Part shown: positions 35,023 to 42,941 of the stretch, in pieces
Position numbering within the stretch: position 1 is the stretch's first letter
Layout of the letters: every line of letters begins with the position of its first letter
Origin: Saccharopolyspora dendranthemae
GTDB lineage: Bacteria; Actinomycetota; Actinomycetes; Mycobacteriales; Pseudonocardiaceae
Length of the DNA: 64,000 nucleotides
Assembly: GCF_007829955.1 (NCBI RefSeq)
Contig: NZ_VIWX01000001.1
Coordinates: 434,001 to 498,000 of the forward strand
Direction of reading: 5' to 3'
Position numbers and translations under genes: made by a program
Notes under the pieces: generated by a model
What the model saw: only the letters and a program-made list of their open reading frames with translations
Databases searched by the model: none
Told to the model about the DNA's origin: nothing

Positions 35023-35859
35023 TCAGTCGTCGGTGTAGGCGGACAGGCCTGGGCGGTAGGACTTCTCGTCCAGGAACTGCGCCATGCCCTTCTCCCGACC
35101 GCCGGCGGCGTCCAGGAACTGGGACTGATCGAGCTTCGCGTACAGGTAGTCCTCGGCCTGCTCCCACGGCATGTCGCGGGCGACCTTGTACCCGGTCTTC
35201 GCGGCGCGCAGCACCACGGAGTTCATCGAGGCGAGCTTCAGCGCGAGCTCGCGGGTGCGCCCCCGCAGCCGGTCGGCGGGAACCGCTTCGTTGACCAGGC
35301 GCATCTCGGCGGCCCGTCGGCCGTCGAAGGTCTCGCCGGTCATGATGTAGTACAGCGCGTCGCGCTGGCTCACGGTCGCGGCCAGCGCGCGGGTGACCAC
35401 GCCCCCGGGCGGGATTCCCCAGTTGATCTCCGACAGCCCGTACCGCGCGTCCTCGTCGGTGATCGCCAGGTCGCAGGCCACCAGCGGGGTGAAGGCCCCG
35501 CCGAAGCACCAGCCGTTGACCATCGCGATCGTCGGCTTGGACCAGTGGGCCAGCCGCTTCCACTGCCATTCGGCGCTGGCCCGGCGAACCCGGATCTGCA
35601 GCGACGGGTCGTCGGACTCGTCGACGTCGCGGAAGTACTCCTTCAAGTCCATGCCGGCGGACCAGGCCTCACCGGCGCCCGTGAGCACCAGGACCCGGCA
35701 CCGCGGGTCGGCTTCGAGGGCGTCGAGGGTGCGCACCATCTCGTCGTTGAGCGCCGGGTTCATCGCGTTGCGCTTCTCGGGGCGGTTGAGCGTCACCCAA
35801 GCGATCCCCTCGTCGAACTCGACGAGAACGGTGTCTCCCCACGCTGTTCCATCGGGCAT
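35023..35859 (-). CDS. ech: p-Hydroxycinnamoyl-CoA hydratase-lyase (feruloyl-CoA to vanillin)
   Basis: A 278-aa crotonase-family enzyme that hydrates feruloyl- or coumaroyl-CoA and cleaves it to vanillin or 4-hydroxybenzaldehyde and acetyl-CoA. It matches the Pseudomonas enzyme in diagnostic stretches: LTGAGEAWSAGMDLKEYFR, KPTIAMVNGWCFGG, LSEINWGIPPGG (catalytic Glu), ALYYIMTGETFDG, LRAAKTGYK and EDYLYAKLDQSQFLDAAGGR. The active-site segment reads GGAFTPL where the Pseudomonas protein has GGGFSPL, so a serine there is threonine. ATG 35859 has AGGAG eight bases upstream. No feruloyl-CoA synthetase is adjacent; the CoA ligases at 17.8 and 51.5 kb are possible but unproven partners. A MarR regulator gene follows. 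Confidence 0.9.
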   Translation of the reverse strand: MPDGTAWGDTVLVEFDEGIAWVTLNRPEKRNAMNPALNDEMVRTLDALEADPRCRVLVLTGAGEAWSAGMDLKEYFRDVDESDDPSLQIRVRRASAEWQWKRLAHWSKPTIAMVNGWCFGGAFTPLVACDLAITDEDARYGLSEINWGIPPGGVVTRALAATVSQRDALYYIMTGETFDGRRAAEMRLVNEAVPADRLRGRTRELALKLASMNSVVLRAAKTGYKVARDMPWEQAEDYLYAKLDQSQFLDAAGGREKGMAQFLDEKSYRPGLSAYTDD

Positions 35860-36025
35860 CGCGCACTCTCCTGCCATCAGGGTTCCTGATTGTTGGAGAA
35901 GATCGTGATCTCGCGAACGCCATCGCATCAAGGAGTTGTGATACGCGGCACCTTCCGATTGACAGGGTCCCTGTTGGCCATGAGCCGACCGGCCCGGTGG
36001 CCGAGCGCCGGGCCGGTCTTCGCGC

Positions 36026-37003
36026 TCAGCGGGCGGCGGCGTTCGCGACGGCGCGACCGGAGAGCACCTTCTGCGCGGCCTCCCAGCGATCGTCATCGCC
36101 CCGCCACGTCTCCAGAGCAGGACCGACCAGCGCGCGCCCGAACGAGTAGGTCAGCTCCCACGGCAGCGAACCGCAGTTCTGCATGGCGCCCAGGTGCCTG
36201 GTCGCCAGCTCCGGGCTCTGCCCGCCGGAGAGGAACGCGATGCCCGGCACGCCCGAGGGAACCGTCTCGCGCAGCGTGTCCACAGTGGTCTGCGCGGCGT
36301 CGTCTACCTCAGGCTGATCCGGGCAGTCCTTGCCCGCCACCACCATGTTGGGCTTGAGGACCATCTCGTCGAGCTTCACCTGCATCAGCGCGAGCTCGTC
36401 GAACAGCGCCCGCAGCACCACCCGCGTCACGTGCTGGCACTGGGCGAGCGAGTGGTCGCCGTCCATCAACACCTCGGGCTCGACGATCGGCACCAGTCCC
36501 CCCTCCTGGCAGAGACCGGCGTAGCGCGCGAGCCCGTGCACGTTGGCGCGCACCGCGCGCGCGGAGGGAAGGCCGTTGCCGATCGAGATCACCGCGCGCC
36601 ACTTGGCGAAGCTCGCCCCCATGCTCACGTACTCGGCGACGCGCTCGCGCAGTCCGTCGAGCCCCTCCGTGACCTTCTCGCCCTCAGCCCCGGCGAGCGG
36701 CTTGGCCCCGGTGTCGACCTTGATCCCCGCCAGGATCCCGAAGTCCGCGAGGGCATCGGGGAAAGCGCGCCCGTCCGACAGCCGCTGGCGCAGGGTGTCG
36801 TCGGCCAGGATGATCCCGCTGATGGAATCGACCAGACCGGGCGTGGTCACGATCAGTTCGCGGTAGGTGCGCCGGTTCTCGTCCGTCGGCGCGACCCCGA
36901 CACCTTCCAACCGGCTGGACATCGTGGAGATGCTCTCGTCGGCGGCGAGCACTCCTCGCCGGTCGGAGACGAGCGCGTGAGCGACTTCGGTCAAGGTAGC
37001 CAT
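36026..37003 (-). CDS. fba: Class I fructose-bisphosphate aldolase
   Basis: A 325-aa Schiff-base aldolase of the animal/plant type, cleaving fructose-1,6-bisphosphate (or joining triose with erythrose-4-P to sedoheptulose-1,7-bisphosphate). Motifs: GVLAADESISTMSSRLEGVG, GIKVDTGAK, ASFAKWRAVI, VPIVEPEVLMDGDH and the Schiff-base lysine in DEMVLKPNMVVAGK, then FLSGGQSPE. ATG 37003 has AGGAGG eleven bases upstream. Many actinobacteria use the class II enzyme as main aldolase, so a class I enzyme beside PFK, GlpX, transketolase and the HPS/PHI pair fits a dedicated role in the ribulose monophosphate cycle (inference). Confidence 0.92.
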   Translation of the reverse strand: MATLTEVAHALVSDRRGVLAADESISTMSSRLEGVGVAPTDENRRTYRELIVTTPGLVDSISGIILADDTLRQRLSDGRAFPDALADFGILAGIKVDTGAKPLAGAEGEKVTEGLDGLRERVAEYVSMGASFAKWRAVISIGNGLPSARAVRANVHGLARYAGLCQEGGLVPIVEPEVLMDGDHSLAQCQHVTRVVLRALFDELALMQVKLDEMVLKPNMVVAGKDCPDQPEVDDAAQTTVDTLRETVPSGVPGIAFLSGGQSPELATRHLGAMQNCGSLPWELTYSFGRALVGPALETWRGDDDRWEAAQKVLSGRAVANAAAR

Positions 37004-37348
37004 GTGTCGTTGCGCCTCCTAGCGCGCTGCGTTCGCACGAGAGCCATCGCGATCGACTCCTGGGAACCCGTTCGTCGTCGCGCGTTTCGTCCTCCGGCAG
37101 CCGTCTGCGGCTCTGCTGGAATCGCCAGGCTGCAACGAGCCCCGTTGCCGGTCAACGATTTCAGCACGAACAGGGGCGGTGGCGGCACGAACGGGTCCGG
37201 ACCGCTCCCGGGCGGAAATGCTCGATCAAGACCATTGCACCGCGCGGTTCGTCGTGCGTATTCTGCAGTTGATCGCATGATTCACGGTATTTACCAACGC
37301 TTCTCGATCCTCCGCCCGGACGGCGCCGGCCCCTCCGAGCGCACGAAG
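37004..37348. other. Intergenic region upstream of fba
   Basis: This gap upstream of the aldolase gene should hold its promoter. No gene is supported in it. The downstream terminator of the LytTR gene follows at 37349. Confidence 0.4.
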
Positions 37349-37414
37349 CCGCACCCGTTCCGCTGCACGACGCCGATCCATCGGGACGCGGCGCAGTGCG
37401 CGGAACGGGTGCGG
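37349..37414 (-). terminator. Hairpin after the LytTR gene
   Basis: A 15-bp perfect stem (CCGCACCCGTTCCGC and GCGGAACGGGTGCGG) around 36 bases that can fold further, 31 bases beyond the stop of the minus-strand LytTR gene. Confidence 0.6.
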
Positions 37415-37444
37415 GGACGACGGAGTTCGCGTTCGCCGCGGCAG

Positions 37445-37786
37445 TCAGAGGCCCAGTGCCTCGGTGACGAACTTCGCGCGGCGACGGGACACCGGGACGA
37501 TCCAGCCGTAGTTCTCGACGGTGAGCTCCAGCTCGCCGCCGTCCTTCCTGGTCACCTCGCGCACGCGGTTGAGGTTCACCAGGAAGCTCCGATGAACGCG
37601 GACGAACCCGCACTCAGCGTACTTGTCATCGATGTTGTCTATTCCGTCGGTCGCGCACCGGAATCGCCCGAGGTCGGTCCTGAGCCAGACCGCCCTCCCG
37701 ACGGATTCGGCCACGATCACCTCGGCGATGTCGAACAGGACCTGACGGTCCCCTCGGATGCCGACCACCCGTCGAGTTTCGCCCAC
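37445..37786 (-). CDS. Stand-alone LytTR DNA-binding protein
   Basis: About 113 aa consisting almost entirely of one LytTR domain: VIVAESVGRAVWLRTDLGRF, then FVRVHRSFLVNLNRVREV and the C-terminal strand VPVSRRRAKF. It has no receiver or sensor domain, so it is a minimal LytTR regulator that must get its signal from expression level, ligand or a partner. GTG 37786 is preferred because a very strong GGGGAGGAGG lies about five bases upstream; a longer frame reaches 37891. It follows the quinoprotein gene on the same strand after a strong hairpin, and resembles the LytTR domain of the GAF-LytTR protein at 42942-44342. Confidence 0.8.
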   Translation of the reverse strand: MGETRRVVGIRGDRQVLFDIAEVIVAESVGRAVWLRTDLGRFRCATDGIDNIDDKYAECGFVRVHRSFLVNLNRVREVTRKDGGELELTVENYGWIVPVSRRRAKFVTEALGL

Positions 37787-37916
37787 CGCATCCTCCTCCC
37801 CTAGCACAGTTCGCACAGCCACCAGGTCTCGCGACCTCGTCCGAGAGCCGAACCCGGCTCGCCGAGCAACAGGTCTTCGGCGACCGGACAACGATCCGGC
37901 CGCCGCGAGGACGGAG

Positions 37917-37957
37917 CCTCCGGCCGGGTGCGGCCTGCGCCCGCACCCGGCCGGAGG
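37917..37957 (-). terminator. 17-bp hairpin terminator of the PQQ dehydrogenase operon
   Basis: A perfect 17-bp stem (CCTCCGGCCGGGTGCGG and its complement) with loop CCTGCGC, 47 bases after the dehydrogenase stop. It probably ends the cupredoxin-dehydrogenase transcript and insulates the LytTR gene. Confidence 0.8.
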
Positions 37958-38004
37958 TCTCGTGCTTCACCCCACCACGCCGCGGACGGCGTGGGATGCG
38001 CCGA

Positions 38005-39690
38005 TCAGTCGGGCAGCGCGAACACGATCAGCGCGCTGCCGTGGCCGGCGCCGAGCATGCCGGGGATGATCCCCTCGAGCCAGCCACCCCAACCCACGGG
38101 CACGGCGACGTACTGCTTGCCGTCGACGCTGTAGGTCATGGCGCTGCCGTGGTGACCGCTCCCGCACTGGAACTTCCAGAGCTCCTCGCCCGTGCGGGCG
38201 TCGAGCGCCAGGAACTCGCCCGTCGGGGTGCCGGCGAACACGACATCTCCCGCGGTGGCGAGAACGGACGCCGCCATCGGGTGCGGGTTGCGCCAGCGCC
38301 ACTTCTCCTCGCCGTGGGAGTCGAACGCGCTGACCGACCCGGCCATGTTGTCGATGTCCACCTGGACGGCAGCACCCCAGTAGGGCATGCCCTCCTTGAA
38401 CTCGCGGCGCCGCCGGGTCGCGGTGGCGCCGACGTCGGCGACCGGCACGTAGAACAAGTCCGTGCGCGGGCTGTAGGCGGCGTGCGTCCACTCCTTGGCA
38501 CCGGCCGGGCCGGGGTAGAAGTGGACCGGCTCGCCTTCCTTGTCCGGGTACTTGCGCGGGGTCACCTTGCCGTCGCGGGTGATGGTGCCCCAGTCGATCC
38601 GGTCCACGAACGGGGTCACGTGCTGCAGTTCGCCGTTCGTGCGGTCGAGCACGAAGAAGTACCCGTTCTTGTCGAAGTGGCCGAGCAGCTTCTTCCCGTC
38701 CCTCTCGAACAGGGTCATCTCCATGGTGGAGTCGTAGTCCCAGAGGTCGTGCGGGGTGAACTGGTAGTGCCACTTGATCTCACCGGTGTCGACGTCGACC
38801 GCGACGACGCTGTCGGTGTAGAGGTTGTCGCCGGGGCGGATCGCACCGTCGAAGTCGGGAGCGGGGTTGCCCGTGCCCGCGTAGTACAGGTTGGTGTCCG
38901 GGTCGTAGGTGCCGGTGACCCAGTGGTTCGCGCCGCCGCGGGCCCACGCCTCGCCGTCCTCCGGCCAGGTCTCGGATCCCGGCTCGCCGGGCTTGGGCAC
39001 CGTGTAGCAGCGCCAGCGCTGCTCACCGGTCTCCAGGTCCCAGCAGTCGATGTGGCCGCGAACGCCGAACTCGCCGCCGGCGCTGCCGGTGATGAGCGTG
39101 TCCTTGACCACCAGCGGTGCCAGCGAGGCGCTCTCGCCCGCGCGCACGTCGCCGATGGTCTTCTCCCAGACCTTCTTGCCCGAGGTGGCGTCGAGGGCCA
39201 GCAGGTGGGCGTTGGGGGTCACGAAGTAGACCTTGCCGTTGGCCACGGCGCAACCGCGGTTGACGTTGCCGCAGCACAGCGACACGTCGAAGGGCACCGC
39301 GTGCTTGTAGCGCCAGAGCTGCTCGCCGGTCTTGGCGTCCAGCGCCCAGAACCAGCCGTCCCAGCCGGTCACGTACATGACGCCGTCCACCACCAGCGGA
39401 CAGGCCTCGAACGCGTAGGTCGAGGCACCTGCGATCTGGCCGGAGGTACCGGCCTGGAACATCCACACCGGTCCGAGCCGGTTGACGTTCTCGGTGTTGA
39501 TCTGGTCCAGGAGGCTGTAGCGCTTCCCGTCGTAGTCACCGTAGTAGGTGATCCAGTTGTGGGATTCCGAACGCGCGTTGAGGATGCGCTCGTAGTCGAT
39601 GTTGTCGGTGACCGCGGGAGCGCTTCCCGTGACTGCGCTCAGCGCTCCGTGGTCGATGGCGTCACCGGCGTCCACGTATTCGACTGTCAT
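38005..39690 (-). CDS. PQQ-dependent methanol/alcohol dehydrogenase with lanthanide-type DYD motif
   Basis: A 561-aa eight-bladed quinoprotein propeller of the methanol/ethanol family. Several Trp-docking motifs are present (ALDAKTGEQLW, AVDVDTGEIKW, ALDARTGEELW), as is the vicinal cysteine pair over PQQ, Cys139-Cys140 (SLCCGNVNRG). Predicted metal ligands are Glu207 (GGEFGVRG), Asn275 (GTGNPAP) and Asp318 in HDLWDYD, with a further Asp320 two residues on; calcium MxaF enzymes have alanine there, while XoxF/PedH-type lanthanide enzymes have Asp. There is no signal peptide, although known homologues act outside the membrane. ATG 39690 has GAAAGGA upstream. It lies 14 bases after the cupredoxin-like gene. 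No PQQ synthesis gene is present in the window. Confidence 0.9.
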   Translation of the reverse strand: MTVEYVDAGDAIDHGALSAVTGSAPAVTDNIDYERILNARSESHNWITYYGDYDGKRYSLLDQINTENVNRLGPVWMFQAGTSGQIAGASTYAFEACPLVVDGVMYVTGWDGWFWALDAKTGEQLWRYKHAVPFDVSLCCGNVNRGCAVANGKVYFVTPNAHLLALDATSGKKVWEKTIGDVRAGESASLAPLVVKDTLITGSAGGEFGVRGHIDCWDLETGEQRWRCYTVPKPGEPGSETWPEDGEAWARGGANHWVTGTYDPDTNLYYAGTGNPAPDFDGAIRPGDNLYTDSVVAVDVDTGEIKWHYQFTPHDLWDYDSTMEMTLFERDGKKLLGHFDKNGYFFVLDRTNGELQHVTPFVDRIDWGTITRDGKVTPRKYPDKEGEPVHFYPGPAGAKEWTHAAYSPRTDLFYVPVADVGATATRRRREFKEGMPYWGAAVQVDIDNMAGSVSAFDSHGEEKWRWRNPHPMAASVLATAGDVVFAGTPTGEFLALDARTGEELWKFQCGSGHHGSAMTYSVDGKQYVAVPVGWGGWLEGIIPGMLGAGHGSALIVFALPD

Positions 39691-39704
39691 CGGTCAGGTC
39701 CTTT

Positions 39705-40166
39705 CTACCGGCGCGGCTGGTCGGGGCGGTCGAGACGGGCTTCCGGCGGCACTTCACCGAGCACGACGATGGCGGCGGTCAGACCACGGCCCTCGTCGTT
39801 GCCACCGGGCGAGCTGTACCAGTAGTAGCCGGGGCCATCGAGGTTGATCTTCGCCCGGCCCTTCGAGTGGTTCAGCAGCCACAGGAACTTCTTGTCGCCG
39901 TTGCTCGGCAGCAGGCAGGCGTGGGTGTTCTTGTCGTCGTTGATGACCGTGAGCTCGACGTCGCCACCGTGCGGCAGGACCAGGATCGCCGGGTCCCAGG
40001 CGATCTCGTCCTCCCTGATCCGGATCGTCGCTTCCATCGTGCCGTCGGGCCGCTCGGTGGCCCGCACGATGTTCCCGGTCCCCAGCACACGACCGATGGC
40101 CGCGTTGTTCTGCTCGCCCAATCCGAGTTCGTTCAGAAGGTCTTCGCGCTCCTGGGTTGACGTCAT
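39705..40166 (-). CDS. Small cupredoxin-like protein, partner of the PQQ dehydrogenase
   Basis: A 153-aa protein whose second half (about 50-135) looks like a cupredoxin beta-sandwich: AWDPAILVLPHGGDVELTVIN, DKNTHACLLPS and GYYWYSSPGGNDEG. A histidine is present in NTHACLL and another in LLNHSKG, but the usual C-terminal Cys-His-Met/Leu ligand loop of blue copper proteins is not evident, so copper binding is uncertain. There is no signal peptide or membrane segment, as in the dehydrogenase 14 bases downstream. Shared operon and shared lack of export signals suggest it serves as electron acceptor, chaperone or subunit of the dehydrogenase. It has a good ribosome site (AGGAGGTGAGG). Confidence 0.7.
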   Translation of the reverse strand: MTSTQEREDLLNELGLGEQNNAAIGRVLGTGNIVRATERPDGTMEATIRIREDEIAWDPAILVLPHGGDVELTVINDDKNTHACLLPSNGDKKFLWLLNHSKGRAKINLDGPGYYWYSSPGGNDEGRGLTAAIVVLGEVPPEARLDRPDQPRR

Positions 40167-40637
40167 CGGACCTCACCTCCTCAGTTGGAATCCACTTCCG
40201 GATCCTTCGCGGAATTCGCGGTGAAACGCATTCCTGATTCCGCCGGTCGGGACGAAACCCAGTCGCTGACAACAATGCTCAACGTTCTGGGGTGAACTGC
40301 CCCTCCACAGGTACTTGGTGGCCGGCTCAACGGCGGTCCGAATCGTGATCGCCAGGCCCGAGTACCGATCGATTTAACCTGTGATACTCCGGAACTTTAC
40401 GGTCCGAGAACACGTTCCGGAAGAGCTGACCGCTAACCCGCCCGACTGCACCGCTCGCCCGGAATCAGCTACCGCCCAACGGTGTTGGCGCTCGGAGAGA
40501 TCCCGATGCGTTCGGTTCCATGCCTGGTCAGCGCGGTGTGACCGCGACTCCGCCGAACGGGTCGAATTCGGTTCCCAGGACAGGATTCCATCAGGCAGAA
40601 GCGTCTTGCGCACGATTCACCGGGGTGCGGAAGAGAA
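40167..40637. other. Intergenic region upstream of the cupredoxin-PQQ dehydrogenase operon
   Basis: About 470 bases of comparatively AT-richer DNA between the katG terminator and the operon start. It should contain the operon promoter. I see no convincing gene. Segments such as CAACGTTCTG (about 40281) resemble half of a LytTR site, but no second copy at the expected spacing was found. Confidence 0.4.
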
Positions 40638-40686
40638 CAGGAGGAATCCTTCGGCCGCGATGTGCGCGGCCGAAGGATTCCTCCTG
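40638..40686 (-). terminator. 21-bp perfect hairpin terminator of katG
   Basis: A perfect 21-bp stem (arms 40638-40658 and 40666-40686) with loop GATGTGC, 19 bases after the katG stop. It is the strongest hairpin in the window and probably an efficient terminator even without a T-tract. Confidence 0.88.
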
Positions 40687-40705
40687 ATGCGATGTGCGGA
40701 ATGAG

Positions 40706-42919
40706 TCAGCGGCGCTGAGGCATGCCGAGATTCATGACCTTGTCCCAGGACGCTGCGAAGTCGCGCGCGAACCTCTCGGGTTCCGCGGCGTAGAACTCGG
40801 AGATCGCGCGCAACTCGGGATGGGACCCGAAGACGAGATCGACGCGGCTCGCGCGCCACCGCGTTTCCCCGGTGGCGCGGTCACGTCCTTCGAAGGTGCC
40901 GCGTCGTCCCGCGTCCGCGAACCACTCGGTTCTCATGTCGAGGAGGTTGACGAAGAAGTCGTTGCTGAGCGTGCCCGGTCGGGTGGTGAGAACTCCCAGC
41001 GGTGATCCCCGGTGGTTGGCCTCGAGCACACGCAGGCCACCGACGAGCGCGGTCATCTCCGGCACGCTCAACCGCAGCTGGTTCGCGCGATCGATCAGCA
41101 GGTGCTCTGCTGGTAGCCGAGCCTTCTTGCCGACGTAGTTGCGGAATCCGTCGGCTTCGGGTTGTAGCGCGGTGAAGGAGTCGATGTCGGTGCAGTCCTG
41201 GGTGGCGTCGGTGCGTCCGGGGGTGAAGGGGACGGGTGTTCCGCCGTTGGCGTGTTCGATGGCGGTGCAGCCGGCGAGGACGATGAGGTCGGCGAGTGAG
41301 ACCTGTGTTCCGGTGGTGTGTTCGGTGTTGAAGCGGTGCTGGATCGTTTCCAGGGCGGCCAGCACGGGGTGTGTGGTGTGGGGGTTGTTGATGTCCCAGT
41401 CGGTTTGGGGTTGCAGGCGGAGTCGGGCTCCGTTGGTGCCGCCGCGCTTGTCGCTGTCGCGGTAGGTCGCTGCCGAGGCCCAGGCCGTGAACACCAGGTG
41501 TGACGCGGGGATTCCCGTTTCCAGGATCCGGGTTTTGAGGTCGCGGATGTCGGTGTCGTTGATGAGGTCGTGGTCGCGGTCGGGCACTGGGTCCTGCCAG
41601 ATCATCCGCTGCTGCGGGACGAGGGGGCCGAGGTAGCGGTGGCGGGGTCCCATGTCGATGTGGGTGAGTTTGAACCAGGCGTGGGCGAAGGCGTCGGCCA
41701 GTTGGTCGGGGTGGGCCAGGAAGCGGCGTGCGATCTTTTCGTAGGCCGGGTCCTCCTGCAGCGCCAGATCCGTGGTGAGCATCGTCGGCGTGTGCCGTTT
41801 CGAGGGGTCGTGGGCGTCCGGGACCGTGCCGTGGCCTTGCCCTTCACGCGGAACCCACTGCCACAACCCCGCCGGGCTGAGCTCCACGTCCCACTCGTAG
41901 GCGAACAACGTCTCCAAGAACGAGTTGTCCCACCGGGTCGGCGTCGGAGTCCAGATCCCCTCCAGCCCGGTCGAGATCGCGTCCGCTCCGCTGCCCGTTC
42001 CGAAGCTGTTGCCCCAGCCCAAACCCTGGGCCTCCAACCCCGCGCCCTCGGGACCGGCGGCCAAGTGACGAGCGGGATCGCCCGCGCCGTGGGTCTTGCC
42101 GAAGGTGTGCCCTCCCACGATGAGCGCGACGGTCTCCTCGTCGTTCATGGCCATCCGGCGGAACGTCTCGCGTATGGCGCGCCCGGCGGCGACCGGATCA
42201 GGCACCGTCGCCGGGCCCTGCGGATCCACGTAGATCAGCCCCATCTCGTCCGCCGCCAACGGCTCCTGGAGATCCCGCACACCGGTGTGGCGCTCATCGC
42301 CGAGCCAGGCCCGTTCCGGCCCCCAGTAGACGTCGGCGTCGGATTCCCAGGTCTCCACCCGGCCTCCGGCGAAACCCAAAGTGCGGAAGCCCATGGATTC
42401 CAGGGCGCGGTTGCCCGCGAAGATCATCAGGTCCGGCCAGGAGAGGCTGCGCCCGTACTTCTGCTTCACCGGCCACAGCAAACGCCGAGCCTTGTCCAGG
42501 TTCCGGTTGTCCGGCCAGCTGTTGGTCGGCGCGAACCGCTGCATCCCCGCTCCCGCACCACCGCGCCCGTCACCGATCCGGTATGTCCCCGCGCAGTGCC
42601 ACGCCATCCGCAGCACCAGCGGACCGTAGTTCCCGAAATCCGCCGGCCACCACTCCTGCGAGGTGACCAGCACCCGGTCGATGTCGGCCGCCAGCTCGTC
42701 CAGGTCCAGCCGGGCGAACTCCGCCGCGTAGTCGAAGTCCGCCCCCAGCGGATTCGCCGCCGGGTGGTGCTTGGACAAGATTCCCAGGTCCAGGCGGTCC
42801 GGCCACCAATCGCGGGCGTCACCACCCGCAGCGGGTTGGTTCCGGGTGCGGGTGACGACCCTGCGCACGCTCTCGTCGTAGTTCCTGATGACCGCAACAG
42901 CGTCCGGGTTCTCCGGCAC
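40706..42919 (-). CDS. katG: Catalase-peroxidase KatG
   Basis: A 737-aa bifunctional haem enzyme of full length, destroying H2O2 in the cytosol. The distal site [11 protein letters not shown] (Arg-Trp-His), the Tyr of [10 protein letters not shown] and Met of [10 protein letters not shown] of the Met-Tyr-Trp adduct, and the proximal histidine in [12 protein letters not shown] are intact, as is the C-terminal duplicated domain. GTG 42919 follows GGAGGGAGG. The gene lies 22 bases after the GAF-LytTR regulator gene on the same strand, so they are probably co-transcribed. Codon wobble changes from G/T-rich in the N-terminal half to C/A-rich (AAA, GAA, CAA, GGA) in the C-terminal half, hinting at recombination. 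Confidence 0.95.
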   Translation of the reverse strand: MPENPDAVAVIRNYDESVRRVVTRTRNQPAAGGDARDWWPDRLDLGILSKHHPAANPLGADFDYAAEFARLDLDELAADIDRVLVTSQEWWPADFGNYGPLVLRMAWHCAGTYRIGDGRGGAGAGMQRFAPTNSWPDNRNLDKARRLLWPVKQKYGRSLSWPDLMIFAGNRALESMGFRTLGFAGGRVETWESDADVYWGPERAWLGDERHTGVRDLQEPLAADEMGLIYVDPQGPATVPDPVAAGRAIRETFRRMAMNDEETVALIVGGHTFGKTHGAGDPARHLAAGPEGAGLEAQGLGWGNSFGTGSGADAISTGLEGIWTPTPTRWDNSFLETLFAYEWDVELSPAGLWQWVPREGQGHGTVPDAHDPSKRHTPTMLTTDLALQEDPAYEKIARRFLAHPDQLADAFAHAWFKLTHIDMGPRHRYLGPLVPQQRMIWQDPVPDRDHDLINDTDIRDLKTRILETGIPASHLVFTAWASAATYRDSDKRGGTNGARLRLQPQTDWDINNPHTTHPVLAALETIQHRFNTEHTTGTQVSLADLIVLAGCTAIEHANGGTPVPFTPGRTDATQDCTDIDSFTALQPEADGFRNYVGKKARLPAEHLLIDRANQLRLSVPEMTALVGGLRVLEANHRGSPLGVLTTRPGTLSNDFFVNLLDMRTEWFADAGRRGTFEGRDRATGETRWRASRVDLVFGSHPELRAISEFYAAEPERFARDFAASWDKVMNLGMPQRR

Positions 42920-42941
42920 GACGACCTCCCTCCGAGCGCCC

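Noticed and set aside
35880..36025. MarR operator before the hydratase-lyase gene (ATCAAGGAGTTGTGAT)
   Set aside because: Only four bases at each end are palindromic; too weak to call without binding data.
38005..39690. Calcium-type MxaF methanol dehydrogenase
   Set aside because: The position two after the catalytic Asp is Asp (WDYD), not Ala, and no small subunit (mxaI) or mxaG gene is nearby.
40381..40704. Short open frame in the gap upstream of the quinoprotein operon
   Set aside because: It runs through the katG terminator hairpin, has many Cys/Arg codons and no ribosome site; non-coding.
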